Below, piece after piece: positions 15,800-23,518 of a stretch of 64,000 bases of DNA. Below the pieces are notes generated by a model. The model worked only from the letters and a program-made list of their open reading frames with translations, made no database searches and was not told the origin of the DNA. A program made the position numbers and the translations under genes. How positions within the stretch are numbered: the stretch's first letter is position 1; every line of letters starts with the position of its first letter. The DNA comes from JAJISG01 sp964347345 (lineage in GTDB: Archaea; Thermoplasmatota; Thermoplasmata; RBG-16-68-12; JAJISG01), in the NCBI GenBank assembly GCA_964347345.1, contig CAYFYB010000004.1:15919-79918 (forward strand), in the 5' to 3' direction.

Positions 15800-17379
15800 G
15801 CCCCTTCCTCCAGCAGTTTTCCTGGGTTCATTATCCCCTCGGGGTCCACCGCGGCCTTTAGGGCCCGCAGAGCGCGAAGGCCAATCTCACCATGTTCCCT
15901 CCTGAGCCAGCGAGCGTGGTCGATGCCTATCCCGTGGTGGTGGCTCAGGGTTCCCCGCTGGAGGATGGCCTCCGTGGCGGCCTCCTTGAGTTCCTGCCAC
16001 TGCTCCATCTCCCGGCCCGGGAGCTGAGGCGACAGGATAGTGAAGTAGAGGGAGGCCCCGTCAAGGTAGGCGTGGGAGAGGTGGCAGAGAACGAGTCCCT
16101 CGATGCGGTTCCTACTGAAGACCTCCACCAAGGCGTCGTCTACGGCCGTGTATAGGTCCTGGAGGTCGGACCAGTTGGCGGCGGTTTCCAAGGTCTCCAC
16201 GAGGAGGCCTCGATCCAGGAGGTCATCCCTGAGGTAGGGTGCCCTGTAGTACTCCTCCTCCCACAGCTCAGCAGTCTCGGAACCAATATCCACGGCGTCC
16301 GCTTTGACCCAGTGGCTGACGGCCTTCCGCATGCTCGCCTCTACTTCCCTCTTATCACCATGAAACTCCAGCAGAACGAGGGCCGGGACGTCCTCCGCTT
16401 CGAGGCCCGCCAGGGCCAAGATCATGGACGCCTCATCCTCGTCGGCGATGCGTATCATGGCGGGGACAATGCCGCCCTGGACCATTTGGCGGCAGATGTC
16501 AAGGGCCCTCGGAAAATCCGGGAAGAGTAGGACGCGGCTCTCCTTCGCCACAGGCCTCTTGTGGACCCGAAGCACAGCCTCCACGATGAATCCGAGGGAA
16601 CCCTCCGAGCCAATGATCATCTCCTTAAGCTCCGGGCCGGTGGAGCGGGCTGGAACACTCCTCGTCTCGATCTCCCCCCTAGGTGTCACCAGCCTGACCG
16701 CCTGAACCATGTCCTCAATTCCTCCGAAGCGACCCGAGAGGTGACCGGAGGAACGAGTGGCAATCCAACCACCTAGGGAGGAGAAGTGGAAGGACTGGGG
16801 GTAGTGGCCGAGGGTGAGACCGCGGCTATGCAACGCCTCCTCCATCTCAGGCCCCCGGATCCCAGCCTCCGCGACGACGAGCATGGAGGTCTCGTCGACC
16901 TCCTTCACTCTGTTCAGGCGTCGGAGGTCGACAGTAACCACGGCCTTGTGCCTGCCTTTCCACGCCTTGAGGCCTCCCAGGACGGAGGTCCCACCTCCGA
17001 AGGGGACGAGGGAGACTCCCCGGTCAGTAGCCCACTCCACGAGGCCTTTCACCTCCTTCACGCTGGAGGGAAAGGCCACGGCGTCAGTAACTACCAGGGG
17101 CAGTCCGACCCGGAGGCCTAGAAGGTCCAGATAGCTCTTTCCCAAAGAATGAACAACCCTCTCCTCACCGTCGACGTTGACCGCGGTGATGTTCCTCAGA
17201 GCCTCGATCTCCCCAGCACTGAGCTCGCTGGGAGAGGGTGACGGCAAGGTAGGTGGACCCCGTGCCTCTCGAACCTCTATGCCTCGGTCCCGCAGTAGGT
17301 TGAGGACCCGGTCAAGTCTGTTGCGGGGGTACCGCTCACCCGGCAGGCCCCATCCCCAGGGCTTGCTACCCCGCTCCAT
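15796..17379 (-). CDS. Alkyldihydroxyacetonephosphate synthase (AGPS)-like FAD protein
   Basis: About 527 residues of the VAO/PCMH flavoprotein fold. It carries marks that separate AGPS from glycolate or lactate oxidases: an N-terminal KPWGWG, FSSLGGWIATRSSG, GSEGSLGFI, PAMIRIADED (holding the Arg aligned with the substrate Arg of AGPS), GASLYF and the hallmark LSHHHGIGIDHARWL near the C-terminus. AGPS exchanges the acyl group of acyl-DHAP for a fatty alcohol to make the ether bond. Homologues of unknown function are also common in bacteria, so the activity is inference. I chose ATG 17379; a TTG at 17391 is in frame. It heads an operon with GlpA-like and lipid kinase genes. Confidence 0.85.
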   Translation of the reverse strand: MERGSKPWGWGLPGERYPRNRLDRVLNLLRDRGIEVREARGPPTLPSPSPSELSAGEIEALRNITAVNVDGEERVVHSLGKSYLDLLGLRVGLPLVVTDAVAFPSSVKEVKGLVEWATDRGVSLVPFGGGTSVLGGLKAWKGRHKAVVTVDLRRLNRVKEVDETSMLVVAEAGIRGPEMEEALHSRGLTLGHYPQSFHFSSLGGWIATRSSGHLSGRFGGIEDMVQAVRLVTPRGEIETRSVPARSTGPELKEMIIGSEGSLGFIVEAVLRVHKRPVAKESRVLLFPDFPRALDICRQMVQGGIVPAMIRIADEDEASMILALAGLEAEDVPALVLLEFHGDKREVEASMRKAVSHWVKADAVDIGSETAELWEEEYYRAPYLRDDLLDRGLLVETLETAANWSDLQDLYTAVDDALVEVFSRNRIEGLVLCHLSHAYLDGASLYFTILSPQLPGREMEQWQELKEAATEAILQRGTLSHHHGIGIDHARWLRREHGEIGLRALRALKAAVDPEGIMNPGKLLEEGA

Positions 17380-17432
17380 GTGGGAGGCCAACGCGACACT
17401 GGTAGAATAGATTTCGTCTTCTCCCGGGGAGC

Positions 17433-17439
17433 TTTAATA
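17433..17439. promoter_or_regulatory. Shared TATA region between purP and the AGPS-like operon
   Basis: GCTTTAATACC reads as a TATA box for purP on the plus strand (about 33 nt before ATG 17469). As GGTATTAAAGC it could serve the reverse operon (TSS near 17410). On the plus strand it rules out ATG 17451 as the purP start, which would lie only about 15 nt away. Confidence 0.5.
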
Positions 17440-17468
17440 CCGACGGCGAGATGCCACCGAGAGGGCTC

Positions 17469-18623
17469 ATGATAGTGAGAGACCAGGTTATCGGGGTGCT
17501 GGAGGGTTACGGCGATGACGTCATGGTGGGCGTCCTTGCCTCTCACTCTGCCCTGGATGTATGCGATGGGGCAGTGGAGGAGGGGTTCAGGACCCTGGCA
17601 CTCTGTCAGGCCGGGAGGGAGGAACCCTATGCCCGCTATTTCAGAGCCGTCCGGGACAGGGATGGAAAGGCCCTGAGGGGGGTCGTCGACGAGGCCCTGG
17701 TCCTCAAGTCTTTCAAGGAGGCCATCTCGAAGGAAGTCCAGGAGAGGCTGCGTCGCGAGAACGTCCTCTTCGTCCCCAACAGGTCCTTCGTCTCCTATGT
17801 GGGCCTGGAGGAGGTGGAGGACGAGTTTCTCCTGCCACTGGTGGGCAGTCGGAACCTTCTGAGGACGGAGGAGAGGACCGAGGAGAAGGGCTACTACTGG
17901 ATACTGGAGGAGGCGGGACTGCCCTACCCACGTCGCTTCAAGACACCCGAGGAGATCGACTCTCTCGCCATCGTAAAGCTGCCCCACAAGGTGAAGAGAC
18001 TCGAGAGGGGCTTCTTCACGGCGGCCAGCTATGAGGAATACAAGGAGAAGTCCAAGAGGCTGCTGGAGCACGGGGTGATCACCCGCGACGACCTGGCAGT
18101 GGCCAGGATGGAGAAGTACATCCTGGGCCCGGTCTTCAACTTCGACTTCTTCTACTCGCCCCTTCAGGATGGAGGGGAGAGACTGGAGCTTCTGGGTATC
18201 GACTGGCGCTTCGAGACATCCCTCGACGGTCACGTTAGGCTGCCAGCGGATCAGCAGCTAACCCTCGTCGGGGATGAGAGGGACCCGGAGTACGTCGTCT
18301 GTGGCCACAACTCCGCCACCCTCAGGGAGTCCCTTCTCAGCAGGGTCTTCCCCCTGGCGGAGAAGTACGTGAAGGCGACGCGGGAGCACTTCCCGCCGGG
18401 CATGATCGGACCCTTCACCCTGCAGACCTGCGTTGACAAGGACATGGACTTCTTCATCTACGACGTCTCACCACGCATCGGAGGAGGAACCAACGTCCAC
18501 ATGTCCGTGGGACATCCCTACGGGAACACCCTCTGGAGGTGCAGGATGAGCACTGGGAGGAGGGTGGCCCTGGAGATCAGAAGAGCGGTGGAAAGGGACG
18601 AGCTGGAGAAGATAGTCACTTGA
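17469..18623 (+). CDS. purP: FAICAR synthetase (formate-dependent, PurP)
   Basis: ATP-grasp enzyme of archaeal purine synthesis that formylates AICAR with formate and ATP to FAICAR. Features are GVLASHSALDVCDGA at the N-terminus, ILGPVFNFDFFYSP in the middle, and DVSPRIGGGTNVHM with GPFTLQ near the C-terminus, as in PurP. Length of about 384 residues is close to the family. The frame is open to an ATG at 17451, but the TATA spacing and the family's usual MIV-type N-terminus favour ATG 17469. It converges with the kptA-like gene, overlapping it by 8 nt. Confidence 0.92.
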   Translation: MIVRDQVIGVLEGYGDDVMVGVLASHSALDVCDGAVEEGFRTLALCQAGREEPYARYFRAVRDRDGKALRGVVDEALVLKSFKEAISKEVQERLRRENVLFVPNRSFVSYVGLEEVEDEFLLPLVGSRNLLRTEERTEEKGYYWILEEAGLPYPRRFKTPEEIDSLAIVKLPHKVKRLERGFFTAASYEEYKEKSKRLLEHGVITRDDLAVARMEKYILGPVFNFDFFYSPLQDGGERLELLGIDWRFETSLDGHVRLPADQQLTLVGDERDPEYVVCGHNSATLRESLLSRVFPLAEKYVKATREHFPPGMIGPFTLQTCVDKDMDFFIYDVSPRIGGGTNVHMSVGHPYGNTLWRCRMSTGRRVALEIRRAVERDELEKIVT

Positions 18624-19263
18624 CCTCGGACTCCTCCAGACGGCTGAGGTAGTCGGGCGGCACCTCGTCCGCGATGTACACGAACTTCCCCGCTTTCTTG
18701 AAGACCACACCGTCCTCTCTTGCCCTCTCGGCGTCCACCAGAAGGATGACAGGATTGGCGGTCCTCACCTGCCCAGCCTCGGTGGCACTCTCCAGGGTGT
18801 CGCTGAGGTGGACCCACTGCCGGTCAGAGGGCCTCAGGCCAATCTCCAGCAGGATGCTGCACTCCTCCTCCGTCGTCGGGTAGTAGAGAACGGAGGGTAT
18901 GTCCTCCGTGGGAAGGTCCATGTCCAGCTCTATGGAGTGACCGTAGGTGGCCCTCACCTTTCCCTCGTCGAACTGATAACGCCCCTTGGGGTCTGTCTGC
19001 ACGATGGCGATGATGTGGTGGGGCTTCAGAAACCTGAACTTCTTATGCCTGATCTGGACAGCCGTTACCAGATCTCGGAGGTCGACCCATCCGTGTTCAT
19101 CCATGTCCAGACCGTAGCGACTGGGAAAATGCCTGAGCACTCCGGCCAGCGTCCTCCCCAGGAGGTTCAGCTCCCTCTCGTTGAGAAGGAACTTGCCTTT
19201 GCTGCCACAGTTTGGACAGAGTTCTCCACGATAGAACCCGTGAGACCGACACTCCTGTAACAT
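18616..19263 (-). CDS. kptA: Tpt1/KptA-family RNA 2'-phosphotransferase homologue
   Basis: 215 residues. A short N-terminal C-x2-C zinc element (CPNCGSKG) precedes the family fold: LRHFPSRYGL, HGWVDLRDL, KVRATYGHSI, QWVHLSD, then PVILLVDA and VPPDYL. Tpt1 enzymes remove a 2'-phosphate from RNA with NAD, or ADP-ribosylate phosphorylated nucleic-acid ends. The element that normally reads YHGT reads YYPT here, and no RHG follows VHLS, so activity may be altered. The upstream region contains a possible TATA box (GGCTTTAACG on the reverse strand). It lies 69 nt after dtdA, also a tRNA-related gene. Confidence 0.85.
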   Translation of the reverse strand: MLQECRSHGFYRGELCPNCGSKGKFLLNERELNLLGRTLAGVLRHFPSRYGLDMDEHGWVDLRDLVTAVQIRHKKFRFLKPHHIIAIVQTDPKGRYQFDEGKVRATYGHSIELDMDLPTEDIPSVLYYPTTEEECSILLEIGLRPSDRQWVHLSDTLESATEAGQVRTANPVILLVDAERAREDGVVFKKAGKFVYIADEVPPDYLSRLEESEVK

Positions 19264-19332
19264 GTGCCCCCCGGCTGCATATCAGGCAATGGCGTTAAAG
19301 CCTTTCCCATGAGGACTTCGGTCTCGAGGCTG

Positions 19333-20157
19333 CTACAGCGGCTCGATCTCCCTCTCGTGCAATATGGCAAGTCCGGAGGCCTCGAGCATCCTCTCGATGC
19401 GCCTGCGGTCCTCGCCCTTGATGGCCTTGCGGTGCAGGTAGGCCGCCGAGACCTCTGGGGTCTTTTCCAGGGCTTGCAGGAAGGTCGCTTCCTTCAGGCC
19501 GCCCAAGGCGTAGGAGGGGATGAGATGCCCGAAGGAGACCCGCCGGGCCAGGGCGACATCAGTGATTCTTGGCATGTAGTGGCCCCCGCCAACCCCAAGA
19601 GCGACGGGGTTCCTCACGGGTTGAAGCTCCATGAGAACCTCAGCAATGATGCGGGCCGCCTCCTCCTCGGCCCAGGCGGCCTCGTCGCTCCCCACCTCGA
19701 TGTAGAAGGCTGGGGTCTCCAAGTAGGGTCCGTGATGGGTGGCCTCAAAGGACACCGAATGCTCCATGGTTGATGCCTTCTCCTTCAGCAGCCTCAGGGC
19801 CTCGGTCATCCAGTGAGGGGCAGTGGGAACGAGCATCTCAGGCTCCCCTCCATATTCGGCCACGTCTCCCAGATTACCGATGGGGTGGACGGTGAAGCTC
19901 CTCATGCCGCTCTCGCTCCTATGCCTGGAGGCGTATGTTACCAGTGTGGGGCGTAGGTCCAAGGTCTCCTCCACCTCCCGGTCCAGGTGGTCACGGTACA
20001 GATGGAAGTCCCGCAACGTGACGAGAACCCTGTCCTCAACCCCAAACATGGGGTTTCCATCGAATCGACCCACCTCCTTCCAGGGGGCGAGTCGCAAGAT
20101 CTGTCTGAGGATGTTGGCACTAGCGGGGTCGGCGGAGGAGGTGGCTATTAGCTGCAT
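19333..20157 (-). CDS. dtdA: Archaeal-type D-aminoacyl-tRNA deacylase
   Basis: 274 residues matching archaeal/plant DtdA (GEK1): SADPASANI at the N-terminus, LVTYASRHRSESG, the histidine-rich FEATHHGPYLETPAFYIEVGS, and GVGGGHYMPR. The enzyme is a zinc-dependent hydrolase that frees tRNAs mischarged with D-amino acids. It shares the reverse strand with the kptA-like gene just downstream. Length and motif order are normal for the family. Confidence 0.93.
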   Translation of the reverse strand: MQLIATSSADPASANILRQILRLAPWKEVGRFDGNPMFGVEDRVLVTLRDFHLYRDHLDREVEETLDLRPTLVTYASRHRSESGMRSFTVHPIGNLGDVAEYGGEPEMLVPTAPHWMTEALRLLKEKASTMEHSVSFEATHHGPYLETPAFYIEVGSDEAAWAEEEAARIIAEVLMELQPVRNPVALGVGGGHYMPRITDVALARRVSFGHLIPSYALGGLKEATFLQALEKTPEVSAAYLHRKAIKGEDRRRIERMLEASGLAILHEREIEPL

Positions 20158-20313
20158 CGTCGAAGCAATGCCCCGAGACTAGATGACCTTTTGCGGCTCT
20201 GTGGATGACGACCTCCAGTCGAAGGCGAGTGAAGGGTGCACTATGTAACCTCGATCATCCTTGGATCCGTGCACAGGGAAAGATTTCAATAGCATCCCGA
20301 TTTTACGAGGTGT

Positions 20314-20607
20314 ATGGAGCTCGTCTACCTCAGATCCCCCACAGGTCAGCAACACGAGAGAGCTGAAACCGTCTTGAAACGCATCCGTGAGCTTCTTCCT
20401 GACCTGAGCTACAAGGAGGTCGATCCTCGGGAGGATCCTGACTATGCTGCGAAGTTCAATATCAAACACGCTCCAGGTATTGTCATCGACGGCACCATAG
20501 AGTTCGTGGGCATTCCGAGGGAGCGAATGCTTCTCGAGAGGATAAAGCAGCTCCAGTCATCCCCTAAGGCGCGGGAGCCACAGAAGGGCGGAAGCTCCAA
20601 CGACTGA
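20314..20607 (+). CDS. Thioredoxin-like small protein lacking the CxxC motif
   Basis: 97 residues with a thioredoxin-like pattern: a first strand (MELVYLRSP), helix, a second strand (YKEVDPRED), then KFNIKHAPGIVIDG with the family cis-proline in APGIV, and a short C-terminal helix. Where the active-site CxxC would stand the sequence reads SPTGQQ, and the protein has no cysteine at all, so it cannot be a disulfide redox protein. It may be a structural or ligand-binding derivative. A GAGGTG site precedes the ATG. Confidence 0.7.
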   Translation: MELVYLRSPTGQQHERAETVLKRIRELLPDLSYKEVDPREDPDYAAKFNIKHAPGIVIDGTIEFVGIPRERMLLERIKQLQSSPKAREPQKGGSSND

Positions 20608-20615
20608 CTCAAACA

Positions 20616-20622
20616 TTTAATA
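20616..20622 (+). promoter_or_regulatory. TATA box of the PAC2 gene
   Basis: ACATTTAATAG lies about 30 nt before ATG 20651 and starts the PAC2 / zinc-ribbon unit. Confidence 0.6.
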
Positions 20623-20650
20623 GTGAAACGGGCCATTCAAAGGCGATTCG

Positions 20651-21415
20651 ATGACCACATCCATCAGGATTGTTGACCACAAGGAGATGGACCTTTCGGC
20701 AGCCCTTGTGGTGGTCGGCTTTCCTGGAGTCGGGCTCGTAGGCACCATAGCCACCAACTTTCTCGTGTCCGCCTTGAACTTGGACAGAATAGCGTCCATA
20801 CTGTCCCGGGAACTCCCACCCATGGCCGTCCTCAAGGACGGTCGCGCCATGAGCCCCGTCCGGATACACGCAGCCCCCATGGTCTGTGGTGTCGACGGCA
20901 AGTGTGACCAGTTGGCCGTGGTGCTCTCGGAGGTCACCCCTAAGGCGGAGGTACTCTACGACGTCTGCGAGGCCTTGCTGTCCTGGTGTCTGGAGAAGAA
21001 GGTCACAGAGCTCGTCGTTCTGGAGGGCTTGTTGACATCCCAGGGGGGCACCGACGCGAAGGTCTATGGAACGGCCAACAGCAAGGTGACCCTTCAGCGG
21101 CTCGCGCAGTTGAGGGTCATACCCATGGCTGAGGGCATCCTCAGCGGGCTTCCAGGGCTGTTAACGTATCTGGGCGAGGCCATGGGGCTGGAGGTAACCT
21201 GCCTACTTGCAGAAACGACTAAGGAGTATCCTGACGCCAGGTCGGCCGCGAAACTCCTAGAGGTATTGGATCCCTTTGTGCCCCAGATAAAGATTGATCC
21301 GAAGCCTCTTTACCAGAAAGCGGAGCTCATCGAGGGCCACTTGAAGGCCTCCCTGAAGAAGCACACGGAGAGCATCGCGGATCTCGCTGAGCGCTCCAAG
21401 ATCATGTACGGGTAG
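20651..21415 (+). CDS. PAC2-family protein (proteasome assembly chaperone-like)
   Basis: 254 residues. The family start is clear: AALVVVGFPGVGLVGTIATNFLV, then ELPPMAVLKDGR and LVVLEGLLTSQGG, ending in a C-terminal helical segment. Archaeal PAC2/PbaB-like proteins (COG2047/COG1938) are linked to proteasome assembly or act as ATP-independent chaperones. A 49-residue zinc ribbon begins 5 nt after the stop and is probably co-expressed. Confidence 0.85.
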   Translation: MTTSIRIVDHKEMDLSAALVVVGFPGVGLVGTIATNFLVSALNLDRIASILSRELPPMAVLKDGRAMSPVRIHAAPMVCGVDGKCDQLAVVLSEVTPKAEVLYDVCEALLSWCLEKKVTELVVLEGLLTSQGGTDAKVYGTANSKVTLQRLAQLRVIPMAEGILSGLPGLLTYLGEAMGLEVTCLLAETTKEYPDARSAAKLLEVLDPFVPQIKIDPKPLYQKAELIEGHLKASLKKHTESIADLAERSKIMYG

Positions 21416-21419
21416 TACT

Positions 21420-21569
21420 ATGGCAGAGAAGACCTACACTTGTCCCGAATGCGGGGAAAAGAGCATGGTCAAGAAGGCGGGGAAACCCGGCTGGTACCTC
21501 CTCCACTGCAGTAAGTGCGGTGCCGAGAGGGGTCCCTTTCGGAACGCCGAGGACAGGTCGGTAGCCTAG
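21420..21569 (+). CDS. 49-residue zinc-ribbon protein
   Basis: A short frame, ATG to TAG, beginning 5 nt after the PAC2 stop. It encodes two CxxC knuckles, CPEC at residues 8-11 and CSKC at 30-33, with GWYLLH between them, a minimal zinc ribbon. Such microproteins are frequent in archaea and may bind RNA or partner proteins. Codon use and the tight spacing support a real gene. Confidence 0.75.
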   Translation: MAEKTYTCPECGEKSMVKKAGKPGWYLLHCSKCGAERGPFRNAEDRSVA

Positions 21570-21625
21570 CACGGATACCCGCCAAGGCACATCATCCCCC
21601 CTCGACAGTGGCTACACGGCGAAAC

Positions 21626-21633
21626 TTTAATAA
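21626..21633 (+). promoter_or_regulatory. TATA box of hsp20
   Basis: ACTTTAATAAC sits about 95 nt before the Hsp20 ATG. That implies a leader of roughly 70 nt, long for this window, where most leaders are very short. The leader contains AGGCCT twice (21686-21691 and 21698-21703), able to form a 6-bp hairpin, and CCTG/CAGG just before the ribosome site. Confidence 0.55.
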
Positions 21634-21727
21634 CGATTGGCCAGATATTCAGGCCGGCGATTGGGCACCTAACGTTGGGTGGAGGAGGCCTGATCAGAGG
21701 CCTGCCCGACAGGAGAGAGGGGCGGAT

Positions 21728-22183
21728 ATGGGCTTCGAGGAGGAATTCGAGGAGATGCGGAAGAGGATAGATAAAATGTTTCGAGACTTCTTCCAGAGCA
21801 AGTCCTCTGACCTTCGTAGCCCCTTCGTCTACGGTTTCTCCGTGAAAGTGGAAAAGGATGGTGTGCCCCGGATTAAGGAGTTCGGTAGCATGAAGCCCAC
21901 TGTGCAGGGACGGGACCCCAGCGAAAGAGAGCCGGTGTACGACGTGATAGAAGGAGAGCAGGAGATATACATCACGGTGGAACTCCCAGGCACCACTCCC
22001 GAGAGGATAAGTCTCCGTGCTTCAGAGCGGGTTCTAACCGTCGAGGCCCAGGGCTTCAGGAGATACTGGAAGGTCCTAGAGCTTCCTGACACCGTGGATG
22101 CCTCCAGCCTCAGGTGGACCTTCAACAACGGCGTTCTGGACATCACCCTTGCCAAGCGGACCACAAGGGTGAGGGCGGGGTAG
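21728..22183 (+). CDS. Hsp20/alpha-crystallin small heat-shock protein
   Basis: 151 residues. The alpha-crystallin domain spans about 75-148 with YDVIEGEQEIYITVELPG and the closing motif NNGVLDITLAK; the N-terminal region is helical and charged. No IxI tail is visible. It is an ATP-independent holdase for unfolding proteins. The open frame extends upstream, but that part lies in the untranslated leader. ATG 21728 has AGGAGAGAGGGG just upstream. It lies among PAC2, GDH and HtrA genes, so the region is rich in protein-quality genes. Confidence 0.9.
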   Translation: MGFEEEFEEMRKRIDKMFRDFFQSKSSDLRSPFVYGFSVKVEKDGVPRIKEFGSMKPTVQGRDPSEREPVYDVIEGEQEIYITVELPGTTPERISLRASERVLTVEAQGFRRYWKVLELPDTVDASSLRWTFNNGVLDITLAKRTTRVRAG

Positions 22184-22192
22184 CACCGGGAA

Positions 22193-22199
22193 GTTTTAT
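22193..22199 (+). promoter_or_regulatory. TATA box of glutamate dehydrogenase
   Basis: AAGTTTTATG, about 37 nt before ATG 22233 and only 10 nt after the Hsp20 stop. It makes the in-frame start candidate at 22200 implausible. Confidence 0.5.
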
Positions 22200-22232
22200 G
22201 TGCCAGGCTGGGCCTTGAGGCCTGAGGCCAAC

Positions 22233-23477
22233 ATGCCCACCGACCCCTACGAGGCGGCTCAGCAGAGAATCGAAGAAGTGGGGCGGCGTCTCGGATTGGA
22301 GAAGGGCCTCATAGAGATTCTCAAGCACCCGAAGCGAGAGCTCACCGTCAACTTTCCTGTCAGGATGGACGATAGCACCCTTCGGATCTTCACCGGTTAC
22401 CGGGTCCAGTACAATACGGCCCTGGGCCCCTGCAAAGGAGGGATCCGGTACCACCCCGACCTGACTCTAAGGGACATAAGGGCCCTCGCCGCCCTGATGA
22501 CCTGGAAGTGTGCCCTCATGGAGCTCCCCTTCGGCGGCGCGAAGGGCGGAATCCCCTGCAGTCCGAAGGAGATGAGCCTCGGGGAGCTTGAGAGGATGAC
22601 CCGCCGCTTCGTCTCAGAGATCTCAATCATCATAGGACCCTACGAGGACATCTTGGCTCCCGACGTCCACACGGATGACAGAGTGATGGCCTGGGCCATG
22701 GACACGTACAGCATGAACGAGGGGTTCAGCGTGCCTGGCGTGGTCACTGGGAAGCCCCAATCGATAGGGGGGTACGAGAGGAGGGGTGTCGCCACAGCCC
22801 GAGGCTTCCTCTACGTCCTCCAGGCAGCCTTTGCGGACTGGGGTATAGTGCTCGAGGGCTCCAGGGTGGCTGTACAGGGCTTCGGGAAGGTGGGTTTCAA
22901 CGTGGCCAGGCTTCTCCAAGAACATGGTTGCAGGATTGTTGCTGTGTCGGACTCGAAGGGCGGTGTCGCATCCTCCGCGGGTTTGGATATGGAGAAGCTG
23001 AGGCTTCACAAGCTGAAACGGGGCAGTGTTCTGGATTTTCCGGGGTCCAAGCGAATCGACGAGGATGGGCTATTGACTTCGGAGTGCGATATCCTCATCC
23101 CGGCGGCCCTCTCCCACGTCATTCGGCGCGACACGGCCAGGAAGGTTAGGGCGAAAGTCGTATCTGAGGCCGCCAACGGTCCCATCACCCCCGAAGCCGA
23201 CAGGGTTCTCGAGGACGCAGGGGTCCTGGTGTTGCCAGACATCCTATGCAATGCTGGCGGAGTCACCGCCAGCTATTTCGAGTGGGTGCAAGACCTCCAG
23301 TACTTCTTCTGGGGATCGGGAGAGGTGATGGAAAGGCTCAGGGACGTGATGCTTGGCGCATATCGCAGGACGGCGGACGTCTCAAAGAAGGAAGGGGTGA
23401 GGATGAGGACAGCAGCCTACATGGTCGCCCTGGGACGCCTTGCCGAGGCCTACAGGCTTCGTGGCATCTTCCCGTGA
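22233..23477 (+). CDS. gdhA: NAD(P)-dependent glutamate dehydrogenase (Glu/Leu/Phe/Val family)
   Basis: 414 residues. Catalytic and binding landmarks: LGPCKGGIRYHPDLT, the lysine in PFGGAKGGI, the aspartate in DILAPDVHT, the Rossmann loop VQGFGKVGFNVA and LPDILCNAGGV. The enzyme interconverts glutamate and 2-oxoglutarate plus ammonia. With the 2-oxoacid:ferredoxin oxidoreductase about 1.5 kb downstream it fits amino-acid fermentation, the deaminated acid being oxidised to acyl-CoA. Start chosen at ATG 22233, the frame before it being mostly promoter. Confidence 0.94.
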   Translation: MPTDPYEAAQQRIEEVGRRLGLEKGLIEILKHPKRELTVNFPVRMDDSTLRIFTGYRVQYNTALGPCKGGIRYHPDLTLRDIRALAALMTWKCALMELPFGGAKGGIPCSPKEMSLGELERMTRRFVSEISIIIGPYEDILAPDVHTDDRVMAWAMDTYSMNEGFSVPGVVTGKPQSIGGYERRGVATARGFLYVLQAAFADWGIVLEGSRVAVQGFGKVGFNVARLLQEHGCRIVAVSDSKGGVASSAGLDMEKLRLHKLKRGSVLDFPGSKRIDEDGLLTSECDILIPAALSHVIRRDTARKVRAKVVSEAANGPITPEADRVLEDAGVLVLPDILCNAGGVTASYFEWVQDLQYFFWGSGEVMERLRDVMLGAYRRTADVSKKEGVRMRTAAYMVALGRLAEAYRLRGIFP

Positions 23478-23518
23478 GGCTTAATTACCACCTTCCCCTA
23501 CGCAATTCAGGTGTTCCC

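Noticed and set aside
17451..17469. purP start at ATG 17451
   Set aside because: Only about 15 nt from the TATA box, and the extra residues do not match PurP homologues; ATG 17469 is preferred.
22200..22233. Start of glutamate dehydrogenase at 22200
   Set aside because: It lies inside or next to the TATA box; ATG 22233 fits both promoter spacing and family N-terminus.
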